From Gammaproteobacteria bacterium LSUCC0096 (GTDB lineage Bacteria > Pseudomonadota > Gammaproteobacteria > Pseudomonadales > Litorivicinaceae): a stretch of 64,000 nt of DNA. The notes under the pieces were generated by a model, which worked only from the letters and a program-made list of their open reading frames with translations, searched no databases and had not been told where the DNA came from. The DNA lies in NCBI GenBank assembly GCA_008087055.1, contig VIEA01000002.1:210764-274763 (forward strand). The letters are read 5' to 3'. Position 1 is the stretch's first letter; each line of letters begins with the position of its first letter. This document shows, piece after piece, positions 18,424 through 27,126 of this stretch. The translations under genes were made by a program, and so were the position numbers.

Positions 18424-19163
18424 CGGTTGCTGAAGACCCGACACCTGATTATGGAATTGCACTAAGGGACTTGCACCAGCGCTTACGGCTTGCCCAAATT
18501 GCAATTTATCGTCAAAACCGCAAGGCCATTATCGTCCTAGAGGGCTACGATGCTGCTGGCAAAGGTGGTGTGATTCGGGAGCTTTCATATGCTTGGGATC
18601 CACGCGGATTCGAGGTCTACCCAATCGGCCCTCCAAGTGTTGAAGAAGCGAATCATCCTTTTATGTGGCGATTTTGGAATCGTCTTCCGGGCCCCGGTCA
18701 GATCGCTGTATTCGACCGATCTTGGTACGGCCGCCTGCTTGTTGAACGAGTTGAGCACGGATTGTCTGATTCTGAATATGAGTCGAGCGTCAACGAGATT
18801 AAAGGGTTTGAACAGATGCTTCGAGACAATCAGATTACTCTCATAAAATTGTGCTTAGAAACAACTCGTGAGACGCACCGAGCTCGTTTATTGCGTCGGG
18901 CAGAACATCCTGAAAAACGATGGAAGCTGACGGTTAGCGATATCGAAAGCTTTAATCATCGAGCGAGCTATGAAGTTGCATTTGATGCTATGTGTTCGCG
19001 TTGTAACCTGAGTCCTTGGCATCGCATCGATACGAATCATAAAAAGCATGGCCGCATATCGGCATTACGAGCAGTTCTTGATTCTTTGGAAATCGAGATC
19101 AAGCCAAGAACCTTTGCTTACAACCCTGGTGTGATCGAGCGATTGGATGAGTTATCGAAATAA
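18420..19163 (+). CDS. Polyphosphate kinase 2 family protein
   Basis: A 247-residue PPK2-domain protein: Walker A EGYDAAGKGG (residues 41-50), the DPRGFEVYPIGPPS segment, the lid region HPFMWRFWNRLPGPGQ and Walker B AVFDRSWYGR (96-105). PPK2 enzymes transfer phosphate between polyphosphate and nucleotides; subclass (nucleoside mono- versus diphosphate) is not resolved. The ATG overlaps the fbpC stop by four bases (ATGA), so it is cotranscribed with the iron transporter. Confidence 0.9.
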   Translation: MTVAEDPTPDYGIALRDLHQRLRLAQIAIYRQNRKAIIVLEGYDAAGKGGVIRELSYAWDPRGFEVYPIGPPSVEEANHPFMWRFWNRLPGPGQIAVFDRSWYGRLLVERVEHGLSDSEYESSVNEIKGFEQMLRDNQITLIKLCLETTRETHRARLLRRAEHPEKRWKLTVSDIESFNHRASYEVAFDAMCSRCNLSPWHRIDTNHKKHGRISALRAVLDSLEIEIKPRTFAYNPGVIERLDELSK

Positions 19164-19201
19164 TGATGTCAAATTGTTTAAAGCTCGGTAGAGTCGGACT
19201 C

Positions 19202-19993
19202 ATGAACATACGAAGATTTTGTTACGCAATCGGTGCACTTCTGGCTGTATCAGCGAACGCCGACACATTGTATCGCTCTGATGTGATGTTTATTTCAGAT
19301 GCAGATAGGCAAGCTGAGATTGAAAAACTTGTTTCGATTGAATCACCATCAGAACAGCAATACTTGACGCAAATAGCACTAGAAAAACCCGAGGTGTTTG
19401 CCCGGCAATTGAATCGTGCTCGCGATATTTTGCTTGCTGGGGGTGAGCCATCTCAGGTCAGTTCCAGACTCAAAACAGAGGGGTTTTATTCCCCAGATAC
19501 GCAGTCTGCACTGCAAGCGTTTGTGCTCGGTCTACATCCAGAAGATTCGATTAATGCATCGCGCGTGATGGATTTTGTGATACGGATGAATAACCCGTCA
19601 GGTGCTTGGAATTATTTGTTGGAGCCCTCTATTGAACTGGATGATTACGCTGGGCTTGAATGCGCGCCGGGTAAGGCTCCGACTGAGCTTTTGGGTCCTG
19701 CTGAACATCAATATGTGATCCAAGTCGCTCATCCCAATATGGAGCTGTCGCTGTGGCGTTTTGATGCAAGGCAGGCAACGAGTTATCCAGTGGCAACTGT
19801 TGTTGAAACTACGGTTGAGGCTTACAGACTGGTCGATCGGTTTGGGTCCGATGTAGCGATTTTGAACCGAGATGATTTGTCAATGCAGGTGCCAACAGGT
19901 GATGCTTTGCAATGCCAAAAGGTTGAGCCGTCAGTCATGCGGGCGTATCAGGATCATCGACGCGAAATGATCCTGTCGGAGAAACAGCTTTAG
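19202..19993 (+). CDS. Exported protein of unknown function
   Basis: About 263 residues starting with a signal peptide (MNIRRFCYAIGALLAVSANA, cleavage after ANA). I do not recognise a family. Two cysteines, in LECAPGK and LQCQKVE, could form a disulfide in the periplasm. The middle part is helical in composition, the C-terminal part mixed. An ATG at 19163 that overlaps the PPK2 stop is also possible but gives 13 extra residues before the signal peptide. Its stop codon interlocks with that of the convergent gene. Confidence 0.6.
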   Translation: MNIRRFCYAIGALLAVSANADTLYRSDVMFISDADRQAEIEKLVSIESPSEQQYLTQIALEKPEVFARQLNRARDILLAGGEPSQVSSRLKTEGFYSPDTQSALQAFVLGLHPEDSINASRVMDFVIRMNNPSGAWNYLLEPSIELDDYAGLECAPGKAPTELLGPAEHQYVIQVAHPNMELSLWRFDARQATSYPVATVVETTVEAYRLVDRFGSDVAILNRDDLSMQVPTGDALQCQKVEPSVMRAYQDHRREMILSEKQL

Positions 19994-20343
19994 TTTGCTT
20001 CCCGGCAAGGGAAACGTCCCATCATCGCAACACGAATAACGCCTTGGGCAGGTGCTTTGAGATCTGGACTACGGTCACTAATGTAGTCCTTGACGACCCC
20101 CATTAGATTTCTGATTTGCATTTGATCTGCGGGTGCATTGAAGCAAAGTTTCGGGAAGTTTTGTTCGCGGCGATTGTTCCAACTATGTACGACACCCGCC
20201 AGGAATCCATGCGCAAGCATGCTCGCTGGTGTTCCAAATTCTTGATTTGCTTGCGATAGCCAGAGCTCACCGGAATAAGCGGATGCGTGAGTACCGTAAG
20301 CGGTTGTTATTACGAGAACGAGCGCGCGAATCGTTTGCTTCAT
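19990..20343 (-). CDS. Exported Rap1a/Tai-like small protein
   Basis: A 117-residue protein with signal peptide (MKQTIRALVLVITTAYGTHASA). The mature part has the pattern of the Rap1a/Tai immunity-like family: AHGFLAGVVHSW, CFNAPADQMQIRNLMGVVKDYI and a C-terminal FPC. The two cysteines would make the conserved disulfide. Known members neutralise type VI amidase effectors, but many are orphan exported proteins; no T6SS or effector gene is nearby. Start ATG 20343 has GAGG at good spacing. Confidence 0.6.
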   Translation of the reverse strand: MKQTIRALVLVITTAYGTHASAYSGELWLSQANQEFGTPASMLAHGFLAGVVHSWNNRREQNFPKLCFNAPADQMQIRNLMGVVKDYISDRSPDLKAPAQGVIRVAMMGRFPCREAN

Positions 20344-20402
20344 TAAGACCTCAAATTTCAAAAACTGATTAAGTTATCGGACGTTAGGTCGATACATTTA
20401 CC

Positions 20403-20813
20403 ATGAAACGGTTTTTGTTGGCATTCCTATTAACGAGCGTTGGATTCCACCATCATGCGATAGCTGCAACCTGTGAGCGACGGTTGGGTTTCTCGCCCGG
20501 TTTGACGCCTCAAGATCAGGTTCGCGTTTTAAGGCAACTGGCTATCGATGGGTGCGAGTTAATCGCTGTTCGGTTTTCAGAGCAGTCCCGTGGCGGCGGT
20601 CTTGTGCATTCTCAAGTCTTACTCGATCTGGATGACGCGTCCTTGGTCCGAGTGATCAAGCAAGGGGGGCAACGTCGGCTATTTTCTTGGCGTGGAGTAG
20701 ATCGGGAGTCCCTTTTGGCGGTTCGAGAATCACAGGGATTCAGAAGTTTTATTTTTCAAGGTGAAGCGTCGCATCGCACTCTGAGTGATGGTGCTCTGCA
20801 ATTATTGCGTTAG
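20403..20813 (+). CDS. Exported protein of unknown function
   Basis: A 136-residue protein with a signal peptide (MKRFLLAFLLTSVGFHHHAIA, cleavage near ATC). I do not recognise the family. The mature domain has two cysteines (TCERR, DGCEL) and alternates short beta-like and polar stretches. It is divergent from the Rap1a-like gene with 59 bases between them, which leaves room for a shared promoter region. Confidence 0.55.
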   Translation: MKRFLLAFLLTSVGFHHHAIAATCERRLGFSPGLTPQDQVRVLRQLAIDGCELIAVRFSEQSRGGGLVHSQVLLDLDDASLVRVIKQGGQRRLFSWRGVDRESLLAVRESQGFRSFIFQGEASHRTLSDGALQLLR

Positions 20814-20928
20814 CCCATATTATGGTTGAAACGAGCTCAAATCTGGCCAACAATGATTGACCAAGTTGGATGCAAAACAGTGAGTGACGAGCCCCCAATT
20901 TGGTAACTAACTGTTACGAGTGAACCCT

Positions 20929-22209
20929 ATGCAGACAACTATCCAGAAGATAATTGCGCGATTCCCAGAGCGGTCATTGGTCATCCGATCGGGTTCTGAC
21001 ACTCGTTATGTCGTTTTGAAAACATGGCATCAGCTCACTGCTGTTTCCATGGTTACTGTGTTCTTTGTCTGGACCGCAGTCGCGTCTGTTGGCTTTTCTT
21101 GGAATCACGGCGCGCGTTTATCTGTCGAGCAGGAGCTTGCTGACACGATAGCGGCCAATCAAGCGTTTATAGCGCAACTACAAAATGATCAAAAAAATGC
21201 ATACGAGCTCCGTCAGGCGTTCAACGAAGAAGTCCGCAAGAACGAGGAGTGGGCTTTCCGATTTGATTCCATCCGGAGTGTGTCTGACTCTGTCTTAGAA
21301 CAGTCATCTCCAGAGACAATCGTTGCATTTATTCCCTGGTTTGAAGGTCAGCTGGATGCGCGAATTCGAGCAGTCGAGCAGTCTAATGCAGACTTGACTG
21401 AATTGGTCATGGATATGTCAGATTCCGTTGCTGAAATTTCAGGTCGAAAGGCTCCTCAGTCATTGGAAGATGTTGGTTCATGGTTAAGCAATGTGTCCGA
21501 TGATCTTGCTGACGCGTATGAGACACAGTCGAAGGCGATGGAAGTGTTACACGATTCCATGACTCTGACTTTAGCTAAAGGGTTTGCCACGATCGATGGT
21601 ACTCCACTTGCAGACCCAGAATTTGCTGGTTTCTCACCGTCTTTTGGGACCGGTGGTCCGAGTCGCGAAATTGGCAGCGGTGAACATGTTTTTGAAAAAT
21701 TTCAGGATCGGTCTAATCGCTTAATGAGGCTGAGTCAGGACTGGCAGGCGTTGCAATCATTGCTCGAGTGCGCACCTCTCGCACCGCCAGTGGATTACTA
21801 TAACTTGACCAGCGAGTACGGTAATCGCAAAGATCCATTTACGAAAAAGCCTGACTGGCACGAAGGCGTCGATTTAGGTGCTTGGCCAGGCACTCGAGTT
21901 CGAGCGACAGCTCCCGGCGTAGTAACGTATGCCGGCCATAAGGGTGGATATGGTCGTTTTGTTCTCGTCGATCATGGATGTGGTATTGAGACTGCTTACG
22001 GACATTTGAAGAAGATTCATGTGAAAAAAGGCGATACTCTCGACTATCGCGACACACTTGGAGAAGTCGGTAGTACCGGCCGTTCTACAGGGCCCCATGT
22101 ACATTACGAAGTACGGATTAAGGGCAAACCAGTCGATCCATATCAATTTATCGAAGCGGGACGTTATGTTTTCAAAGAACAAAAACTCACAATCGCAGAC
22201 GCGAAGTGA
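20929..22209 (+). CDS. M23 family metallopeptidase, membrane-anchored
   Basis: About 426 residues: one N-terminal transmembrane segment (residues about 35-60), a coiled-coil-rich periplasmic stalk (70-260) and a C-terminal LytM/M23 domain with HEGVDLGAWPG (zinc His and Asp) and HVHYEVR (HxH). It is expected to cut peptidoglycan cross-links or to act with divisome/shape proteins. The bactofilin gene follows 16 bases after the stop, a widespread pairing in cell-shape modules. A GTG at 20920 is an alternative start. Confidence 0.9.
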   Translation: MQTTIQKIIARFPERSLVIRSGSDTRYVVLKTWHQLTAVSMVTVFFVWTAVASVGFSWNHGARLSVEQELADTIAANQAFIAQLQNDQKNAYELRQAFNEEVRKNEEWAFRFDSIRSVSDSVLEQSSPETIVAFIPWFEGQLDARIRAVEQSNADLTELVMDMSDSVAEISGRKAPQSLEDVGSWLSNVSDDLADAYETQSKAMEVLHDSMTLTLAKGFATIDGTPLADPEFAGFSPSFGTGGPSREIGSGEHVFEKFQDRSNRLMRLSQDWQALQSLLECAPLAPPVDYYNLTSEYGNRKDPFTKKPDWHEGVDLGAWPGTRVRATAPGVVTYAGHKGGYGRFVLVDHGCGIETAYGHLKKIHVKKGDTLDYRDTLGEVGSTGRSTGPHVHYEVRIKGKPVDPYQFIEAGRYVFKEQKLTIADAK

Positions 22210-22225
22210 TAACAGGAGTCAATCA

Positions 22226-22690
22226 ATGAAGTCACCCAATGAAACCTTTGCGGTTCTTGCACCTAATCTCGTTGTATCGGGTAACCTGGTTTCAGAAGGC
22301 AATATCCATGTGGATGGGACGGTTGAGGGTGATGTGCAAACTGGCCATCTCACAATCGGTGCATCGGGTGTTGTGAAGGGCCGTGTGTTTGGTCGTGAAG
22401 TCAAAATCTCGGGACGAGTCATTGGCTCGATTACAGCTTGTGAACTCGTTCTTGAAGAGTCTGCGGTCATTGAGGGTGATATTCACTATCAATCACTATC
22501 AGTTGCTCGCGGCGCTCGCATGAATGGCAACTGTCAGTTTTCAGAGGCTGAGTTGGATATCACCGCCCTTAGCGGAAAGAAGCCTACCGCGAAGACTGAA
22601 GACGCGCTGGCATTTGGTAGCGTTGCAACAGGAGAGTCGACTCCACAGAAGCCTGCGACGCGAGCGAAATCAGCTGCGGCTGCTGAATAA
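22226..22690 (+). CDS. Bactofilin (DUF583 cytoskeletal protein)
   Basis: A 154-residue protein with the bactofilin core: repeated beta-helical hexad-like units from VVSGNLVSEGNIHVDGTVEG to ARMNGNCQF, and flexible, Ala/Lys-rich C-terminal tail. Bactofilins self-assemble into membrane-associated filaments that position peptidoglycan enzymes. ATG 22226 has AGGAG eight bases upstream. Upstream M23 peptidase and downstream membrane protein probably form one operon. Confidence 0.92.
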   Translation: MKSPNETFAVLAPNLVVSGNLVSEGNIHVDGTVEGDVQTGHLTIGASGVVKGRVFGREVKISGRVIGSITACELVLEESAVIEGDIHYQSLSVARGARMNGNCQFSEAELDITALSGKKPTAKTEDALAFGSVATGESTPQKPATRAKSAAAAE

Positions 22691-22698
22691 TCCGCAGT

Positions 22699-23580
22699 AT
22701 GCGTGATTCAGTCATTAAGAAACTCACCTCGCCGGATGCCTTATTTCATCGGTTTGCGGATTTCTTTCGAGGTTTTTTTCTTGTCTGTTTCGCATTGTTA
22801 GCGACACTAGGATTGACTGGTACAGCTTATTTTTCTGTTCAAGTCGTTACGTCGGATACACCGAATGCTCCAGCTCAAAACGAATTTACAGCATTCAATA
22901 CTCCTCAAATTACTGAATTTGAACAATTCTCAGACCGATTACTACAAGGTCAAATTCTTTGGCCTCAAGTTGCGATCCCCGTTGATGTGGCAAAAGCAGA
23001 TTTGACTGATAAAGAGCGTAAAGCAATCCAAGCAGGATCAGCACTTCTCGAATCATTGTTGGCTTCGCGCGGAGTGGCGAAAGATGAAAATCGTCGTGAG
23101 AGCGTAGCTCGCCTGATTGAATACACGCACCAACGACTGAACTTGCAACCAGGGATTCCCGATATCTCCTTTGCAACATTGTTTTTTGATCACATCATGG
23201 AAGCATCGTTGAAGCCTGTATTTTTTCCAACGAATGCTGCTGTGGCGGGTCAAGCGCGTGAACGTGTTGATCGTTATTTGACCGAGTACCCTCTGCTTCA
23301 CGTGCAATGGTTTGCTGAGCAAGTGTCTGATCGCGCTTTATCGATGGCGCGTGGGTCAGATCAGCAAGCATCAGCGATAGCGGATTATCAACTTGCACTT
23401 GCCGTTTCCGATCAACAGATGCAACGGAATGCAGTACTCGTGCTTGTGTGCCTCGTGATGTTTTCTTTGAGCGCGTTGCTCTTCTTATTGATCCGGATCG
23501 AACGCAATCAAACGTTGCAGACGCAGTACATGGCGAATCGATACGTTATGTATATGCCTACCCCACAGTCAGAGCCCTGA
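22699..23580 (+). CDS. Two-transmembrane protein of unknown function, bactofilin-linked
   Basis: A 293-residue protein with a membrane segment at about residues 25-48 and another at about 245-268, giving a roughly 200-residue, largely helical extracytoplasmic domain between them. I do not recognise a family. It starts eight bases after the bactofilin stop, so it probably belongs to the same envelope module. Its stop codon abuts the stop codon of the convergent modC. Confidence 0.55.
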   Translation: MRDSVIKKLTSPDALFHRFADFFRGFFLVCFALLATLGLTGTAYFSVQVVTSDTPNAPAQNEFTAFNTPQITEFEQFSDRLLQGQILWPQVAIPVDVAKADLTDKERKAIQAGSALLESLLASRGVAKDENRRESVARLIEYTHQRLNLQPGIPDISFATLFFDHIMEASLKPVFFPTNAAVAGQARERVDRYLTEYPLLHVQWFAEQVSDRALSMARGSDQQASAIADYQLALAVSDQQMQRNAVLVLVCLVMFSLSALLFLLIRIERNQTLQTQYMANRYVMYMPTPQSEP

Positions 23581-24237
23581 TTAGGAGTCGCTTGATTGGG
23601 AATGTATTTTTCCGTGTGCTAGCTCGAAGTGTGTGGTCGCTAAACGGGTGACCTCATCTGCATCATGGGATACATAGACGATTGGAATACTCATTTGATC
23701 TCGCAGCATTTCGAAGTAGGGCAGGATTTCTTTTTTTCTATCACTGTCTAAAGACGATAATGGTTCATCTGCCAGAATCACCTCAGGTTCCGACAATAGC
23801 GCCCGTCCGATAGCAACACGCTGCTTTTCGCCCCCAGATAACTGCGAAGGCCGTCGTGAGAGCACATGGTCGATCCCCAACAAGGTCACAATCTCCTCGA
23901 TCGTCGAAGGATTCATGGGGAGCCTTCGAAACCAACGCCCGCATTTTAAGTTCTGTAATACGGTGAGATGGGGAAACAGCCGAGCATCTTGGAAAATGTA
24001 GCCAATATGTCGTTGTTCAGGCTTTAAGTTAACCTTGAGAGCGCTTGAAAATAAGACGCGACCATCAGTTTCAATATGCCCGTAATCAGGCGTTACTAGC
24101 CCTGCTAGCACGTTAATCAGGGTTGTCTTACCTGCCCCTGAATGGCCTGAGAGCGCAGTAATTCCAGTTGGCGCGTCGAAAGCGACTTTGAGATCAAAAT
24201 CAGGAAGTGAAAGTTTGAAGTCAACAGATAAACTCAT
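23581..24237 (-). CDS. modC: Molybdate ABC transporter, ATP-binding protein (short form)
   Basis: A 218-residue ABC ATPase: Walker A GHSGAGKTT, signature LSGGEKQR, Walker B VILADEP, switch His VSHDAD. ATG 24237 has GGAGGG just upstream and overlaps the modB stop (ATGA). At 218 residues it lacks the C-terminal Mop/TOBE domain found in E. coli ModC (about 350 residues); a separate Mop protein is encoded at 54,332. It energises molybdate uptake with ModAB. Confidence 0.9.
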   Translation of the reverse strand: MSLSVDFKLSLPDFDLKVAFDAPTGITALSGHSGAGKTTLINVLAGLVTPDYGHIETDGRVLFSSALKVNLKPEQRHIGYIFQDARLFPHLTVLQNLKCGRWFRRLPMNPSTIEEIVTLLGIDHVLSRRPSQLSGGEKQRVAIGRALLSEPEVILADEPLSSLDSDRKKEILPYFEMLRDQMSIPIVYVSHDADEVTRLATTHFELAHGKIHSQSSDS

Positions 24238-24929
24238 CGGCCCTCCACAACAGTTTTGACCCGTTTGGCTAACCACTCGGATAGAAGTAACGCAGTCATG
24301 GAGACAATCACAGCTAGAATAACCAGCCGATAGGCTGATTCTTCTCCTCCAGGAACCTGCATGAAGGAATAGACCGCAGATGGTAACGTCCGGGTTTCAC
24401 CTGGAATGTTTGAGACAAAGGTAATGGTGGCACCGAATTCACCAATCGCTTTTGCAAAGGCAAGGATGGAGCCAGTGACAACTCCTGGCAAAGCAAGCGG
24501 AAGGCTAATAATGCAAAAGACTTGGAATCGATGCGCTCCAAGGCTTCTAGCTGTTTCTTCCAGACGTACGTCCACTGCTTCGAACGATAATCGAATGGCG
24601 CGGACCATCAGTGGGAATGCCATGATCGCTGCCGCCAGAGCAGCGCCGCTCCACGAGAAGGCGATGACGATACCGAGTTCCTCCAGAGCGCTACCTATTG
24701 GCCCTTGAGTCCCGAATAGTTTGAGCAAAATAAAGCCTGTGACTACTGGCGGAAGGATAAGTGGTAGGTGGACCAGTCCATTTAACAAATGCTTCCCCGG
24801 GAACTCATAGCGAGCAAGGACAAATCCTACGACTATCCCGAAGGGAAGACTGACTATCGTGGCCCAAAAGGCAACCTTGAGCGAGAGAAGAACTGCCTCT
24901 ATTTCAGGTGGTGATAACCAATCAGTCAT
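24234..24929 (-). CDS. modB: Molybdate ABC transporter, permease
   Basis: A 231-residue inner-membrane permease with five to six predicted membrane segments and the EAA loop EETARSLGAHRFQVF followed by PLALPG; the AFAKAIGEFGATITF signature is typical of ModB/CysT-type permeases. It overlaps modA by four bases and modC by four bases. Confidence 0.94.
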   Translation of the reverse strand: MTDWLSPPEIEAVLLSLKVAFWATIVSLPFGIVVGFVLARYEFPGKHLLNGLVHLPLILPPVVTGFILLKLFGTQGPIGSALEELGIVIAFSWSGAALAAAIMAFPLMVRAIRLSFEAVDVRLEETARSLGAHRFQVFCIISLPLALPGVVTGSILAFAKAIGEFGATITFVSNIPGETRTLPSAVYSFMQVPGGEESAYRLVILAVIVSMTALLLSEWLAKRVKTVVEGR

Positions 24930-25684
24930 CCCTGCACCCCATCGATAGCTAGAAATCCATGGCGAGATAGAATCGCTTTTACATCTCGACTCTTCAGATA
25001 GTTGTGAAACATAACGGCTACTTTAGAAGTTACCCCTCTCTCTGTCAGTGCTGCCGGGTAACGAATGGCCGGATGAGATTCTTCTGGGAACGTTGCGGCA
25101 ATATATGCTTTTGGTTCAGAGATCACATCACTTCGATATACGATAGCCAGTGGTGTTTCTCCTAGGGTGAGGAAGCGAAGCGCTGCTCGCACGTTATCAG
25201 CTTGAATGATTGAGGGTTCGAGTGCATCCCACAGGTCCAAATGCTCGAGTGCTTGTTTGCCGTACATTCCCGCAGGCACTGCATCGACTAAAGCCATGGC
25301 GACACGCCCCCCGGATAGAGATTGCTGCAAGCTCTCATAATCTAGTGTGATCGACTGTGCTTTGCTCGATGCAAGAACTAGCTGATTGCTGACTAAATCG
25401 AAACGGCTTTCTGAGGCGATTGAGCTCATTTCATCTGCTTCATCCATCCAAAGAGCGTTTGCCGTTATTAATAAGTCAGCTGGTGCGCCAGCAATGACTT
25501 GACGAGCAATTTGCGAAGATCCGGCAAAATTAAAAACGACGGTGTGCGCGTATTTTTCTTCAAAAGCGAGGCCGATTTCGTCCATCGCATTTTTGAGGCT
25601 AGCGGCTGCAAATACCGTCACGCGGTCCGCTTGAGCGACCGAGCTTGTTATTACGAGATATAAAAAAACCGCAAAAAAGCGCAA
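24926..25684 (-). CDS. modA: Molybdate ABC transporter, periplasmic binding protein
   Basis: A 252-residue exported protein (signal peptide MRFFAVFLYLVITSSVAQA). ModA motifs: VTVFAAASLKNAMDEI, FNFAGSSQIARQVIAGAPADLLITA and VRAALRFLTLGETPLAIVY. It binds molybdate or tungstate in the periplasm. First gene of modABC; a ModE-type operator sits immediately upstream (25695-25718). Confidence 0.95.
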   Translation of the reverse strand: MRFFAVFLYLVITSSVAQADRVTVFAAASLKNAMDEIGLAFEEKYAHTVVFNFAGSSQIARQVIAGAPADLLITANALWMDEADEMSSIASESRFDLVSNQLVLASSKAQSITLDYESLQQSLSGGRVAMALVDAVPAGMYGKQALEHLDLWDALEPSIIQADNVRAALRFLTLGETPLAIVYRSDVISEPKAYIAATFPEESHPAIRYPAALTERGVTSKVAVMFHNYLKSRDVKAILSRHGFLAIDGVQG

Positions 25685-25690
25685 ATACCA

Positions 25691-25722
25691 CCCTCGTTAT
25701 GTTTTGAAAAATATAACGAGGG
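25691..25722. promoter_or_regulatory. ModE-type operator of modABC
   Basis: Perfect dyad CCCTCGTTAT (25691-25700) / ATAACGAGGG (25713-25722). The core CGTTATGT-N8-ATATAACG (25695-25718) has the same half-sites and overall 24-base length as the E. coli modA operator (CGTTATAT-N8-ACATAACG). It lies 11 bases upstream of the modA start. There is no T-run, so a terminator is less likely. No ModE gene is in the window. Confidence 0.7.
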
Positions 25723-25749
25723 GGAGTATTCAGTAGACGGGTTCGTCCG

Positions 25750-26244
25750 TCAATGATGCATTTTTTTGATTGAGACAATTGGTATGGTGAGATTTACCGT
25801 CTTCCCGGATTCAAACTCGAGCTTCAAATCCATAGAGCTCTCTGCTTTGAGTGGCTCAAGGAGTCCGATCAACATAATGTGATACCCGCCAGGCTTCATC
25901 ACCATTGATTCATTGGGATTGAGAGCAAATCCACCTTCAACTTCGCGCATCCGCATCACGCCGTTGTCGTTGATGTGTTCATGCAGCTCCACAACTTGTG
26001 CAACTGAACTGGATGCTTTGATGAGTCGATCATTAATGGTTGATTGAATTTCACCATAGGCGCCTGAGTTTTTCATTTGACCAATACTTGCGCGCGCTCT
26101 GAAGTTAGATAGCGTTAAGCCATCGACTTCCATAGTTTCGAACTGTGAGGATTGGTGTTGATGATTCATGTTGTGCCCATGACTCATCGCAAAGCTTTGA
26201 ATGGATAAAAGGGCAATGCAGAGCCCTGTCAGTAATTTGTTCAT
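25750..26244 (-). CDS. Periplasmic copper chaperone PCuAC family
   Basis: A 164-residue exported protein with a His/Met-rich N-terminus (SHGHNMNHQH) and the PCuAC (DUF461) Cu(I)-site pattern HEH...MRM (VELHEHINDNGVMRMREV) plus a later MVMKPGGYHIML. These proteins pass copper to cytochrome oxidase. ATG 26244 is preceded by AGGAGA. It lies next to a DUF2946-type protein and a rhodanese on the same strand. Confidence 0.88.
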   Translation of the reverse strand: MNKLLTGLCIALLSIQSFAMSHGHNMNHQHQSSQFETMEVDGLTLSNFRARASIGQMKNSGAYGEIQSTINDRLIKASSSVAQVVELHEHINDNGVMRMREVEGGFALNPNESMVMKPGGYHIMLIGLLEPLKAESSMDLKLEFESGKTVNLTIPIVSIKKMHH

Positions 26245-26282
26245 GCCTGTCTCCTGTGACAAAAAAATTAAAACGGATTGTC

Positions 26283-26648
26283 TTAGGAGATTGCTGGTGG
26301 TCCGCGAGGATAAGCTGTCTTATACGTTTTCGATTGAGCGCTCGGGTGCTGGGTAATGGAAAAAGCAACCGGTTGATCAAACTTAACATTGGCGAGTTCG
26401 AGGCCTTTGATGCCCGCAAGGTGGAGAAGCCCGAAAGAACAGGTGTCATTGGCGTCGTCGGCCTCAGAATCAACAGTGAGTGTATTGCCTGTTGCCGAAC
26501 ACAGAACGATTTGAACAGAACCATCGGGTTGGATTGATGGCATATATCCCTTTGGGATTATGGCGCTCGCGAGCAACAATCCAACGATAACCGCCAGAAA
26601 GTAGGGGCTAGTCAGAGTTCTTGTATCGCTTAATGGTTGAGCATTCAT
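26283..26648 (-). CDS. DUF2946-like membrane/exported protein
   Basis: About 121 residues: a hydrophobic N-terminal segment (YFLAVIVGLLLASAIIPKGYMP) followed by IVLCSATG, a later single Cys (DTCSFG) and a C-terminal PRGPPA, the pattern of DUF2946 proteins that commonly neighbour copper genes. A TTG at 26663 is an alternative start. Function unknown; copper-linked role inferred from the adjacent PCuAC gene. Confidence 0.6.
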   Translation of the reverse strand: MNAQPLSDTRTLTSPYFLAVIVGLLLASAIIPKGYMPSIQPDGSVQIVLCSATGNTLTVDSEADDANDTCSFGLLHLAGIKGLELANVKFDQPVAFSITQHPSAQSKTYKTAYPRGPPAIS

Positions 26649-26692
26649 TGGGCTAGTATGCAACGTCTAAGTGGAGACGAGAAGCCAATAAC

Positions 26693-27112
26693 TCAGGGTT
26701 TGTAGGCCGCATTCTCAAGCCATCCCGAGAAACCACTCTGCATGACCACGACATTGTCAAAACCGGCGACTCGTAGCGCAAAAGCAGCTTGTGCCGAGAG
26801 AGAACCTGTATTGCAGAATACGATGACTTTTTGATCGGTTGGAATGTCATCCATTCGTTCCAAAACCTGGCGCCACTCGATATGTATAGCGCCTGGGATT
26901 GTTTGTTTTTCAAATTGCTCGATATCGCGCGTATCAATAAAAGTGACAGCCTCAAAAACGACCTTGTCAATTTGCTGGGGCAGAATGATCCCAGATTCAT
27001 ATTCCTGGAACATCAGATATTCCGCCATCGCCTCGACAGCGGCTTCATTTGCAGAAGTGAACCCTGAGAACAGTATGGCCAGCGACATGATAAAAGATGA
27101 GAAAAGTTTCAT
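26693..27112 (-). CDS. Exported rhodanese-like protein
   Basis: A 139-residue protein with a signal peptide (MKLFSSFIMSLAILFSGFTSA) and a single rhodanese domain: FIDTRDIEQFEKQTIPGAIHI and the active-site loop with Cys100 in VFCNTGSLSAQAA. It could transfer sulfane sulfur in the periplasm, or act as a thiol/redox partner; substrate unknown. It is separated from the MFS gene by 14 bases, suggesting cotranscription. Confidence 0.85.
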   Translation of the reverse strand: MKLFSSFIMSLAILFSGFTSANEAAVEAMAEYLMFQEYESGIILPQQIDKVVFEAVTFIDTRDIEQFEKQTIPGAIHIEWRQVLERMDDIPTDQKVIVFCNTGSLSAQAAFALRVAGFDNVVVMQSGFSGWLENAAYKP

Positions 27113-27126
27113 GAGAGGACCCTCAG

